From contig OZ037767.1 in NCBI GenBank assembly GCA_964035545.1, positions 29,818,128-29,882,127 on the forward strand: DNA of 64,000 nucleotides. The letters are read 5' to 3'. The position numbers and the translations under genes were made by a program. The notes under the pieces are model-generated. The model had not been told where the DNA came from and did not search any database. It was given only the letters and a program-made list of their open reading frames with translations. The DNA comes from Bugula neritina. Taxonomy: Eukaryota > Bryozoa > Gymnolaemata > Cheilostomatida > Bugulidae. This document shows positions 48,101 through 58,828 of this stretch, piece by piece. Every line of letters begins with the position of its first letter. The stretch's first letter is position 1.

Positions 48101-48382
48101 TAATGATTGTCTAGATCAGTATTTAAAAAGCATGCAACGGAAATTTTTATTGATGTTTTCACCAAATTTTTTTTGTGTTCTGTTTGCAGAACATTTGATT
48201 TGATTTGTGACTGAAAATAAAGAGTTGATCATACCAGCTAGAACTACAATCCACACAGCTCTTTGTACTTTAGCAGTTGATATAATTCTTGCTACTCCAT
48301 GAGCTGATGTATTCTGTGCCCAATATAACTCATATATTTCTTCTTCTTCTGCAGTTTTCACCTCTTCTTCTTCTCGAGACAT
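30143..48382 (-). CDS. DEG/ENaC ion channel with inserted Sushi and pentraxin-like domains, 15 exons, 879 aa
   Basis: Exons in coding order: 48382-48235, 47655-47520, 44208-44069, 42565-42302, 40443-40264, 36670-36504, 35422-35287, 34418-34230, 33830-33580, 32938-32783, 32365-32213, 31939-31735, 31355-31160, 30991-30900, 30369-30143; all phases agree. DEG/ENaC subunits form trimeric Na+ channels gated by peptide, acid or force. The conserved parts are the gating His-Gly (28-29), TM1 (about 41-63), FPAVTFCN (85-92), CKYRGKKC, GNCYTFN, YPPWGKC, CQCKPYYFPGDF, CDCPIAC, and TM2 with IGGHLGLF and the G-x-S filter (GCS, 816-818). Between the post-TM1 segment and the finger/palm region lie a Thr-rich linker, a Sushi domain (Cys163, 198, 214, 227) and a pentraxin/laminin-G-like fold (about 230-450; FWVK, NVNMWDRVLS), then RVKR (459-462). 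The usual family length is 500-700, so the insert explains the extra size. The cytoplasmic tail is Glu/Asn-rich without PPxY. Confidence 0.94.
33017..33140 (+). mobile_element. tRNA-derived SINE, copy 1 (channel intron 9)
   Basis: The head shows weak A-box (ATCTAGGGATTGG) and B-box (GAGTTTAAACTCC) similarity. The body has CCATTGGTGATGTTAGGAAG and CATTCAGTCATAAT, which match copy 2 at 60744-60588 read on the minus strand. It is more diverged than copy 2 and lies inside the channel gene in opposite orientation. Confidence 0.75.
33890..34160. repeat. Degenerate ACT/AGT trinucleotide block, channel intron 8
   Basis: Interspersed ACT, GCT and ATT triplets give a Ser-rich open frame on the minus strand; this is compositional, not a gene. 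Confidence 0.75.
36254..36342. mobile_element. Partial copy of the 8209-8364 MITE
   Basis: TTTCTAATCTAGAA, ACAGGCTTTTCT and ATTACTGCACCTACC align with the right half of the element at 8283-8371. The left half is missing. Confidence 0.6.
36671..36895. repeat. Minisatellite, 16-19-bp unit, abutting the channel exon 6 acceptor
   Basis: About 11 copies of CTGGTGGAATATAACAGAA or CTTCTGGAATACAACAGAA on the plus strand. In gene orientation each unit reads TTCTGTTGTATTCCAG, essentially the used acceptor (TTCTGTTGTGTTCCAG before the exon at 36670), so many units present a potential alternative AG. Confidence 0.9.
42058..42245. repeat. Higher-order tandem repeat, channel intron 4
   Basis: Words such as GTGTCACCTTCACAG, TATTTCACCTGCAAAGG and GTCAGCCTGCAT recur in the same order about twice, with shorter internal copies. 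It lies 57 bases downstream of the exon 4 donor. Confidence 0.8.
46551..46629. repeat. Perfect 35-bp inverted repeat (hairpin), channel intron 2
   Basis: The left arm 46551-46585 (ACAACTGAATTTTTATTTAA...) is the exact reverse complement of 46595-46629, separated by the nine-base loop ATTTCTATA. Outside the arms pairing decays quickly. Confidence 0.93.
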
Positions 48383-48802
48383 CTTCTCTCGCAACTAATT
48401 GTCAATCTTATGCTCACTAAAGTAGTTGCTAAAAGTTTACAGTTACTTAAAATCACACTTATGCGAGTTGATTGATCTATATATAACTTACAGCGTATTA
48501 GTTTGAAGATAGCCTGACTTGCTAACACGACCTCACTAGTCCAAGTGCTCTGGTGAAGGTAACAAATTACCTTTTTGAACTGCATCAGTGAATAATTGTG
48601 ATTAATTTATTTCTGCGATGCGATTAGCTTGTAAAATATGGGCATATATGTGCTACACATGACTAGCTTAAGTATGGAAGATAAAACACTGAACAAGACA
48701 CTAAGATTTGGCTATAGGAGCATGTTATATAAGAAAGTAGTTATATAAACAAGGATAGTAGCTGTAGTCTAGTAGAAAGAAGCTTAGTGTGACGCACTTG
48801 TA
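48383..48802. other. Upstream region of the channel gene
   Basis: The frame stays open four codons above the chosen ATG but has no earlier ATG. I see no strong TATA element or other exon. Confidence 0.4.
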
Positions 48803-49119
48803 CTAGCCTGGTGGTCCAACTCCTTTAGCAAGAGTTACTGGTGGTGGTGTGGAGATAGCACCCAGTAAAACAGCTGCTGCTATACTTAGAAGCTCTGTTT
48901 AAGAATAACTTTAAGCGAAACAAGTCTACGGCTTTGGAATAACTTACCAATCGACTCCCACAAAGAGTCTGTGTTATTTTAAGCAAGAAAACAAATTATC
49001 TATTAGACTATAGATATATATTCCACCATTTTATATAAAGTATATAATATACCTCAATCTGTTTACAGCAACTGTTTTAGGGTTTGTCCCATTGTCAGCA
49101 CAAAGTTCAGTGCCCCCAT
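48803..49119 (-). other. Coding-like block with three candidate mini-exons
   Basis: On the minus strand 49119-49053, 48968-48948 (21 bp) and a segment from about 48883 down to a stop at 48803 have GT-AG-like borders and higher GC than the surroundings. The first reads as an open segment containing TELCADNGTNP and is compatible with entry in phase 1. Frames at the third segment are ambiguous: one frame gives a Pro-rich end, while the phase-consistent one gives a Cys-rich end. It could be alternative 3' exons of the neighbouring small membrane protein gene, a decayed gene or an old repeat. I do not recognise it. Confidence 0.25.
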
Positions 49120-49735
49120 CTATGTGCAATGAAATAAACTTATGTTTTTACCAAAGCATATTAAAAAGGTGTGTCAATTGAAGCCAAAAAGCTCAAGTAA
49201 CTCTTAAAAATAGTAGCTTTGCACAATGCCCAGCAGCCTCAGTTCATAGCTATGGTTTGAGAGCAGAATTTTACTGCTAAGCATAAAATGAAAAGCCTTA
49301 TAAATCAATCAAGGTTATAGTGTATCACTAAAGAGTGCTCAAGTGTAAAGCTACATTGTAATGCAAAGCTAAAGTTTTGCTATTACCGTAATACATAAAA
49401 ATAGAAGTTACAAGATTTGTGTAAAACTAATCTTGAATGCATGCAATATTTCGAGTTTAGTATTTATTATATTAATATAAATGGCAGTTTGAAGATTATA
49501 AATTGAAATTGTATAAAATAACGTTGTTGTTGCACAAATATATAAAAAATCAAGCTATAATACTATTATATTAAAGCTTGTCTAAAAATAAAAATTTTGA
49601 ACTTGAATTTTCAAAGCAAAGCTTAATAGATCTTTTTGTAAGCTGCCTTACAATCACAGTGTGTAAAATTAAGGCTACTGTGATTGTGTCAAATGAGTAA
49701 TACAATATCAGATGATAATAAACAGCTTGAAAGTA

Positions 49736-49741
49736 TTTATT
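49736..49741 (-). promoter_or_regulatory. Candidate polyadenylation signal of the 52847-49772 gene
   Basis: AATAAA on the minus strand, about 30 bases after the stop. Confidence 0.45.
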
Positions 49742-49771
49742 TATAAATTTTCTGTTCCTAACAGCTATTTC

Positions 49772-52700
49772 TTAAAAATTCATCTTTGCTGAAGGTGCCA
49801 GCAATGTTACTGTTTCATAGCTGGGTAATGCATCATCTATGTTAGCAGGTGCTCTGTCTACTGGACTGGAAGGATAGAGAGAGCTATTGGCCATCACCTA
49901 CATGCAAAGTGAAACATAATTCAGTGTCATACAATCTTTGGGCTTCGTGACTGTATTATAGAACCTATGGCCGGGGATAAGCTAATAGGCCGTTAAACAG
50001 TAAACAAGGGAAACCAACTCCTAAACATATCAGAGTATACAATTGAGGAAGATAATTTAATGAATTTGGAGGCTTTCCTGGTAAAATTGATTAGAAAGTC
50101 AATAGCAAATAATAAATGTGTAGACAAATCTTACAACAAGATTTTATTAATAGCCGACATTATTGAACTTCTTACCTTTACAATTCATAAAAGGTAAATG
50201 TTGAATTGGTGCCAATAAACTAAAAGTTTTTAACCTGGCTTTTGAGAAACAAGGCTAAAACTATAGTCAAATCTTTGAGTACCATTCATAGCTGTTAACT
50301 CTTTTATTGCTAAAAGCTGTAAATCTACCAACCCTGTTATAAGCATGACAGTAAGCACTCTAAACATATGGAGTCCGAAAGCACCCATTAATACATCAAA
50401 TGTTTATACATACATCACTATACTGAGGTGGTAGAAAGGCAACTTCAGAGGGAATCTCCAGCACTGTTTCCTCTGGTGCAGAAGGTTGGCTCTCATTGGT
50501 TGAAGGAAGTAATGCTGGCATCGTGAGTGAATAGGAAGATGTATTGTCTCCATGAAGAGACTCAACGCTGTTGTAGCTGCGCTGACTAGATCGGGCATGG
50601 AATCGTAACTCCTCTATAGATTCATGCCGAGAAATGTTGTGCAATTCTCTTTCATCTAAGAATATTTTTAAATAATACTTTGGAATATTCGATATGCAAT
50701 TATTGGTCATTTTAATGTGATTCACAGCACATGGCCACTTACACGATGACTACTGATAACCAGTCTCTCTAGTTTTAACAACAAATCTCTAAGGCTATGT
50801 TAGAATGTGGACTAAAGTAGCACATACTATAGTTGTGTATATGCTATTCCTAAGTTTTATCACTTTAGTACTTAAACTTATGTGCTTTCCTCAAAATCGG
50901 TTTATCAATTTACCCAACAGTTACCCTTAATTATACGAAATTATGTACAATAACAATAATCAGCTTTGTATGCAATGTCTGCCATTTTATAGTTCTGCTC
51001 ATATTATTTATAATAATTAATTATAGACTTATGAGTTATTCTTAATACAATATAGTGAATATGTTATAAATAGGATTTTCTAATCAATACTTATTTTTAG
51101 GATTTAAAAAAAATAAGATTTTTTGCAAAAAGCTAATTAATTGCATTGCAAGACTAGTACAGCTACTGCCAATACAAATGTCAAAAATCATTGTAATATT
51201 TCAGATTCTTATAAACTCATTTCAATACAAAATTACAAAGTACTCTTCAAATATTTCTTTTTAAATTGTATGCCATTTCGCAAGTCTTCAATATTTTTCA
51301 ATTCTAGAGTTGGTTTGCTTACAGAGTATGCAATAAGTATAGACTTAAATCAACAGCCACAAGAAAGAGGGGCCCTTACCAGCAACGTTGTTGATTTCAT
51401 GATCAATCCTCTCAGAGCTCTTGCAATCCCAGCAGTGGTCAAAAGAGGAAGCGTTAGCGCTGATAACACAGGCTAATATTACTAACACAACCAGAATGAA
51501 GGCTCCTGCAATACCAATGGTTGGCAGAATTGATTCAACCTTTGACTCAGCCTTAGTGCTCTCAATCCTACAAATGTACAACCAGTATATATACATGTAA
51601 AATCAGTGTATATATATGTAAAATCAGTGTATATATATGTGCAATCAGTGTATATATATGTACGACAAGCGTAAAAATATATGCATGTGCAATCATTTTG
51701 TATATACATGTACAGTTAGTGAATGCACAAGTACAATTAGTGTATATATACATGTTAAATTAGTGTATATACATGCATGTACAATTATTGAACTATTGTA
51801 TACACATGTACACCTGGTGCATATACATGTACAACCAGTGTGTATTAATGTAAAACTATAATATGTGTACATACATACATGCTAAATTAGTGTATATATA
51901 TCTACGAATGCAAACTTGTAAAATTGTGTGATAACCACAGGCATACCATGTGTATGTTCCTGTAGTGACCTCAGCAGATGTAGATGGTGCTGCCGATGTT
52001 GACTCACAGCTCACTCCACAATTCAGCACTGATGTCCTGTAATCAAAACAGCAGTCGTCTCTCTCTTCAGCCACAGACCAGCAGTAAGACGTATATTTAC
52101 AGTAGAATCTCTCAATAGTAGCTGCATTTACTATAAGGTAATCAAATATGCTCTTGGACAATTCTAAATATCTAAATATCTTTTGCCAAGTCAATTGGCT
52201 TTAGCAAATAGCAGCACAAGGTCACACAACTTCTGTAAGAGTTATTTAGTTTAGCCTGAACTACTAATCAACTTATCAATAAGTTCAGCTGTGCTCGCAT
52301 AGATGAAAGTAGTTGAGGTTTCTTAGTATTAATCATGAATCACAGTCTTTCTAGTTGTGTGTGTGTGTTTCCTATATTAATAAGAGGTCAAGGCTAACAG
52401 CTCTATCTGTTAGTAAGAGATACATAGAACATGTAGCCTAATGCACGAGTATGGCAGAAGTTACATCGGCCTAAATTCACACACATCTATCAATATGATA
52501 TCTGTAGATAGTAAAGTACTCCAGGTAAAGGTTTTATTTACAGGTACAAACAATAAACAGGTTATTTCTAAAACAACTTGCCTAATAAAAATGTAAGTGT
52601 AAAATTAGCATGAATCTAGTTAAATAAAGATTCTTCAAGTTTTTCATGTTAGCTGAATGTACTCTTGCAGTTACTGGTAGCCATATTTAAAATCAGTAAG

Positions 52701-52847
52701 TTCAACTTGGTCAAGTAAATGAAACACAAAACCATCATTTTTTGTTTTCTAACAACCACAAGTTTAGAAAAGAGTTCTACTTTAGCTTGTTATGCCATGC
52801 CTACCTGCCAATAACAATATGGTGATGACGATAAGTCGTATGACCAT
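49772..52847 (-). CDS. Small Cys-rich single-pass membrane protein with PY-type tail, 5 exons, 257 aa
   Basis: Exons in coding order: 52847-52805, 52121-51947, 51567-51380, 50655-50414, 49897-49772 (phases 1, 2, 1, 0). Exon 1 is a signal peptide. Exon 2 is a compact ectodomain with six cysteines (22, 28, 38, 39, 49, 53, including an adjacent pair). Exon 3 has the membrane segment (about 86-108). Exons 4-5 form a Ser-rich tail with PPQY (211-214) and LPSY (240-243), motifs that in other proteins bind WW domains of NEDD4-type ubiquitin ligases. The plan 'signal, six Cys with a CC pair, one TM, PY tail' is reminiscent of the Shisa/CYYR1/WBP1-like group, but the last two cysteines are not adjacent as expected, so this is only a suggestion. 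A paralogue lies at 58829-60472 with the same intron phases. Confidence 0.8.
51568..51900. repeat. Minisatellite, about 20-24-bp unit, abutting a 3' splice site
   Basis: Copies of GTATATATATGTAAAATCA and related units (GTACAACCAGT, GTACAATTAGT variants). It begins in the acceptor region of the exon at 51567 and fills the intron towards 51947. Confidence 0.85.
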
Positions 52848-54199
52848 GCTACTAAAACACTGCTTTGTAATAGACAGCACTGAGTCCAGTGGTAGCAGTT
52901 ATAACTAATGAATAGTCAAACTTAGTTTATCTTATAGCATAGTATTGATTATTGGAAAAGAGGTTATTGCGTAATTGTCAGAATGCTAGTCCCATAGTGC
53001 CCAGAAGTGTATTTCAATATAGACATCTTTTACTGTCAATAGCTACACTAGTTAAGCACTATAGCCACTATAAAAATAGAAGTTGTTTGAAACAAAATAA
53101 ACATGCTATAAATAGAAACTTATAATAGAATACATTATAGAATAATGTTGCAATAACAACTAAAGTTTATGTCTTGAAGTAAATTGAAATATTTTATTTA
53201 GAATATTATTATATAATTGAATGTTGGTGTATGTTCATATATTGCATTATAGCTTTGTTGTTATACAGGCTTTAAAAGAAAAAACTATGTATAGCTTGGA
53301 GATCAGAAAGCTGATGTTTTTTGCACATGTTGTTATATGCACTCTTTTTCTATGACTCAGTAACATGTTAAACGATCAATAAAACATATTCTCATAATAC
53401 TAGAGTACTTGTATATAATTAATTAGATTGCATACCAGTTGTAACACAGATGCAGTAGCTTTTTAGAAATGTTTAATTGTTATGCTCGTTTATAATTCTA
53501 GCTTTGAACACACAAAAATTGATATCTAATAATCACATTCATAGAAATTCAAGTATTTCATATATTTTGCTTAAATTGATATCTATAAATAATCATATTT
53601 ATAGAAATTCAAGTATTTGATATTTGCTATATGTAGAATTTAGGCTAGAATTATTAGGAGTCTGTTTTCAATTGAGTCTTTACATGCTTTGTGCTTCAAA
53701 TTAGTTTATTTTTCTACAGTTTATTGCAGATTAGAAGTGCTTCAACCAAGTGTTGAATAATTTACTATAATTAAATACATTTGAGCAATTAACTGAGACT
53801 ATATTTTTGGTAGCACATCAATAGACCAATTATTTCACTATACTTTTTATTGATAGAAAAGGCATTGCACATAGAAAACCAAAACAATATTTTAAATTGA
53901 AAACAAATATATAAAGTTGGGGCGCGTACACTAAAAAACAAATTACAGAATAATATTATAAAGTTTAAGATATATTGAACTTATAATTAGCTGATAACTA
54001 ATACCTCTGTTAGTTCATTAATACAAATTCTATGTGTAACAAACCACAAACAGCCTAAACCTTGTCAACTATACTACAGTTTGTAATAAACTGGCACAAC
54101 AGTGAACACTACTACTAAACATACAATATATCTAATTTGTTACGAGAGCCATGCACCCTACGCAGACAAGCTCAGTTTCATGCTTTCAAACATAACCTG
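52848..54199. other. Intergenic AT-rich stretch
   Basis: It contains a direct repeat near 53515-53615 (AATTGATATCTA and AATTCAAGTATTT words, twice) and the 3' UTR of the upstream secreted-protein gene. There is no exon chain. Confidence 0.5.
53846..53851 (-). promoter_or_regulatory. Candidate polyadenylation signal of the PAN-domain gene
   Basis: AATAAA on the minus strand, about 350 bases past the stop at 54200. Confidence 0.35.
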
Positions 54200-57100
54200 T
54201 TAGCAGCTATTACTTGGGGCTTCCACCTTCATATAACATCTCTCAAACTTATCATTTTTCATGAGTTTTCCCTTGTTTCTGGTACTGTAGAACAGAATAC
54301 AGCCACCATCAGCAGTATAGCCAAAGCCAGAGCAATCATGTGGGTAGTCAGTACATAGAATACCACATTCACTAGCCATATTCTTAGCAGGGACGCGCAG
54401 GGCTTTCCTTAAAAGCCGACCAAACCTCAAGCCTGTTTGAGGGTTAAAGTGGCACCTTTCAATGGTCATGAATCTGTATCTTATCATATTTAAATGGTTG
54501 ACTTCACTTCCAGCTGGGTTGTTGGGTGGACTGGGAGCAGTTGAAGATACTGTAGGCAAAACATCAGTTCCAGGAGGAGGAGGGGTTAAAATGGGTTCTT
54601 CCATTTGTTCTTCTGCTTTTTCTTCCTTGATTGTTATGTCATTAGCGTCTAAACAAAACAGAGATGGTGGCTAACTGTAACTTTCTATTAAGTGTAATCT
54701 TATAGTAATGGCAAGTAGCATATATTCAAAGCGGTGTTACTTAAATTAGATGAAACAAAAGGAAACTTATTCAGTTTTTTAATCAGGCTATAGGAATGAA
54801 TTTCATTTACCAAATAATTGGACACATTGGCCATCTGTTACAGCAATAGCTCCAGCCCCAGCGACAGCTTCTAAAGCTGCTTCAGGGTCTATCTCACATT
54901 CTTTGACGCCACACGAGTCTTGTTCAATCAAGTGCATGTCACAATAAATTACATCGTCAACAAACAAAATGCAGAGTTGAGATTGGATTGAAGCTGTTTT
55001 TCCAACAAAAATTACACCCTTCTCGGTCACAGTGCAGCTTTTCAACTCCAAATATCTATACTTTGTAGGGTCTAAAATTAGCAGACACAGCAAATTACTA
55101 CATTTGTTTTGTAAAGTTAAAACTTTTCAAGAATTTTGAGTAAATGCAGAGATTGCTTGAAATTGATAAGTTAAAAATTAGTTATCTAAAAGCCATTCAC
55201 TGCCACTTTTGTTTCAAAGAAACAAAGTCTCTAACTTTCTAGTAACCGTCTTGTGATAAAGCATAAAAAAGATCAGTTACAAGAGAGAGTCAAGGTTTTA
55301 TACTGCATGTTAATAGTTTAAAGGAAAGTTGCTAGAAATTTTAGCGGATCATTGTACAGTGGTCAAATTGTAGCTAGCTAGCACGTACTTTTGGGTTGTA
55401 ATGAAAAAGTTAATTGTCAACCATTTATAGAATAATCCGTGCCAGACTATATATACTTATAGGTAATAACAATTTCTAGTCTAATGCTTTAAAAAGCAAA
55501 AATAAAATTATTTGAAAAATAGCTTGAATACCACAAAGTAGCCTAGGTTAAGAGAGTTGAACTGTTTAACTCCTTTGCTGTTAATAACTGTTATGAATTA
55601 TTATGAGCTTTTAAATTCTATTTATAGGCTTTACATATTTTAGTTGTTAAAATTTCACCTTGATACTTGAAAATACGGGTATCCCCCATGCTCAGTCTCG
55701 TATTTCCATTGGAATGAGGAGTCAGGTGACCATAAATGAACTTGATATAATCAGACTCCAGCTTAGCTCCAATGATATCTCCAGTGTTTGTTGCCAACAA
55801 ACAGACATCATTGGGAAAGTCTGACTTGACTTCAAGCTTCTCTGAGTTTCTCAAGTCGTAAAACATAAGCAGTAAAGTATTCTCTGCTCCTTCAGCGGTC
55901 AACACCATGTGACTAGAATTGTAGTTGATTAGCTAAAATTGTCAATGGTTCAGTGAATATAATAATGGTTAATAGGATTATAAATGTTATCTTAATATAA
56001 ACCAAGCAATATGCTAGCTCTATCACTATTTGTTTGCCTCATAGAACATATGAAGTAGCTGCCTAGAGATTTCAACCTGAATCCATCAAGTGAACGAGAA
56101 ACTAGATAATGGAAAGTCTGTTCAATCCGGGGTTAAATTTAAGCAATCATATCTGCTACAGGCACGCTTGTTTTATTATTGTTTTAAAGCTGTGGTGCAA
56201 TATTCTTGTCTTTTGGAAATGTTTAAATGTGTTAAAAGATTAGCCTTCAGTCAGCTTTAACCATTATGACTACCAATTTTGATTTTGTATCATTTAATTT
56301 TGGCTAGCACTGCATCTTTTTTTAAAAAATGCTATAATTAAACAAAGAAGATGAACTTATCTGTTACCCAATTTTAGTTCAAACTATCAATGTCAGCTGC
56401 TATGTTAGCACTGACAGCTACTTTACTTTATTTAACATTCTTGTGTTTTTTAAGTCTATGGCAGTCATGACTTGAAAGCGTCCAGCTAAATCTACTGGTT
56501 TCATCCTTTTTTTTATTTTGCGTGGTACCATATATAGTAATATACCTATATATCCCTATATTACTGCGGTATTGATTGCTAAATAGCTAATATGCTAATA
56601 GCTATGATAGCTAATATAAATTATCTGGAATAATATTCCAATGTTCACAAAGTTGTGCGAGACAAAAAAGCCAGTAATACAATTATAATAGACCTTATAT
56701 TTAATGAATACTTATTAACAAAATATTTTTTCAAGCAACAAGAAGTATAGAAGATGCAAGATTAATAAGTTAATGCAGATCAAAGAAATGTAGTTATGTG
56801 CTAAATAACAAGCAATTGATCCAAGTTTATTTAAAAATGCATATATTTCAATAATATTCAAATAAATTGCACATAAAATATGTATTGTACCAAAATAAAT
56901 AAATAGCTTTTAATAGAAATTTTGATGTGAGTTTATTTAACTTACTTGGGAAATTTCTTTCACAGAGAATTTGTCCATAACAGTAGCTGATACACCATCC
57001 ACACCTTGAATATTCACCAGTATTAGTTGGCCACGGTTATCCAATAAGGTAACTGCTGTAGAGTTTATCATTGCCAGTTTTCTATAACCTTAAAAGTAGT

Positions 57101-58093
57101 ATTAACTTTGTTTTTAAGAAAATTCAAATTCTGTTAACAAGTAAAAACATAATAGACACAATATAAAATTTGAGTCATTCAGCCATATTTGAAAAAGTTC
57201 AAAATGAATATTCTAACAAATTAAAGACAAGCTATATGCACATACCACAGTCTAAGAACTGGCATAAATTATTGCCAAGTATAATGTGACAGCTTTTATC
57301 ATCTTTTTCTCTCTTAAAGCAACTCCAGAGTTTTTCTTTGGACACTAACAGAGTCATGTCCTCAAGCAGAGCTAGGTCATCCACTTCTTTAGCAAAGTTG
57401 AAGGAGGAGAGTGCAGCACAAGTATTACTCACAGCATCCGAGGAAAGCCCAGCATGTCCAGGTTCACCATCTGAATTTCTTTGTTGAAGGGGTGGTATCC
57501 CAACTTAAAAATAAATCACAGCATCTTTGAGCAGTTTAGGGAAACACAAACTTTATCTATTTATTTAAGATATACAATAGAAACTGCTTTATTTATACCT
57601 CCCAACGTAGCTTGAAGACGTAATGTACTTAATATATTTTCATTTTGCATTACATCATTGATTTGAAACATTGTTTTATTGCCGTTGCAAAGAATGGAAG
57701 GCAGTTAAATTGAAACAATTCACACATTGTTGAAACTAAGTTGATCATCTTCACTTATATTAAAAATTGGCAGTTCTTTTGTTCGAATAGTACTTAATAG
57801 TTAATGTTCTAGGTTTTATATATTAGTACATATAGTTTCAAAAAAGACTTTCAGTCCATGGTATATTTATAGTTGACTGTTAATTAAATGAGTATATTAC
57901 AAACTTATTTCTTAATAACGCTTTTAGTGCTACCTGATGTATTACACACATTTCAAAAAATTATGTAAATAAAACTTTATTATTTTATGTTTTTCTATTT
58001 CATTCTCAAGTATTTTAACTCACCTGCCCTGCAAGTCAGAAAGGATGTCACCTCTATAACAAGAAAAACATTTATTAGTTTAGTTAGCTTCAT
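54200..58093 (-). CDS. Secreted protein with C-terminal PAN/apple-like domain, 6 exons, 484 aa
   Basis: Exons in coding order: 58093-58024, 57503-57246, 57088-56946, 55932-55659, 55071-54811, 54648-54200 (phases 1, 1, 0, 1, 1). The first exon is a signal peptide (MKLTKLINVFLVI...). There is no membrane segment elsewhere, so it is probably secreted. The middle 300 residues have scattered cysteines and hydrophobic strand-like patterns (LLLMFYDL, CLLATNTGDIIGA) but no family I recognise; a beta-propeller or jelly-roll fold is conceivable only. A Pro-rich linker (about 354-385) precedes a Cys-rich module with the pattern ECGILC...DCSGFGY...GGCILFY (about 392-477), which is typical of PAN/apple domains used in protein or glycan binding. 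It sits between two paralogous small membrane protein genes. Confidence 0.82.
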
Positions 58094-58604
58094 GGTAGAC
58101 GTCTGTGGCAGCTCGACATCATCTTCTACTTATATACTTAATGACAACCGTTTACTCATTACTTTGTAAAGTTCAAGTGGCAAATGCAATCTAATATTTG
58201 TTTTTGAAAGTTCTATGACAAGGTTATAGAACGAGAAGTCTATTAACCATTGCTATATTATTATATCATAGTTTTGCATGAAATAGTGTCATCAACTTCT
58301 ATCTTTATATGAAAGTTTTATTTCTAACGACTTAATTTAAATTTATATCACAAAGTTTAGTTTTAAAAAGCACTTATCATGTTAAATATTCTCATCATTT
58401 TCTTGAAATTAAAAGCAATATTTAAATAGAAAATCTTGGTTTTAATGAGAAAGGCACGATGCTGATAGTATAAACTGGTATCTTATAAAGATACACAAAT
58501 ATTTTATATAACAGTCTGCTTTGATGAAAGAACATTGCCTGCAAGCAAGCAATCTTGCTTTTGTAAATCAATATACTGGCTGTTGTAGTATACAGTGTAT
58601 AGAT

Positions 58605-58725
58605 ACACACACACAGACACACGCACACACGCACACATGCACACACGCACACACGAGCACACACGAGCACACACGAGCACACACGAGCACACACGAGCAC
58701 ACACGAGCACACACGAGCACACGCA
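58605..58725. repeat. ACAC/CACACGAG microsatellite-minisatellite
   Basis: A (CA)-type tract grading into seven copies of the 10-bp unit CACACGAGCA. It lies just downstream of the candidate polyadenylation signal of the next gene. Confidence 0.9.
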
Positions 58726-58769
58726 TGTTTATTCCTTTACATTATATTATATATGCATGTGTAGGCTAC

Positions 58770-58775
58770 TTTATT
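58770..58775 (-). promoter_or_regulatory. Candidate polyadenylation signal of the 5'-incomplete membrane protein gene
   Basis: AATAAA on the minus strand, about 55 bases after the stop at 58829. Confidence 0.45.
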
Positions 58776-58828
58776 AATATAAAAATACAAACTATAAGCT
58801 TTCAATTTTCAGTTATAGTTTATTGGTG

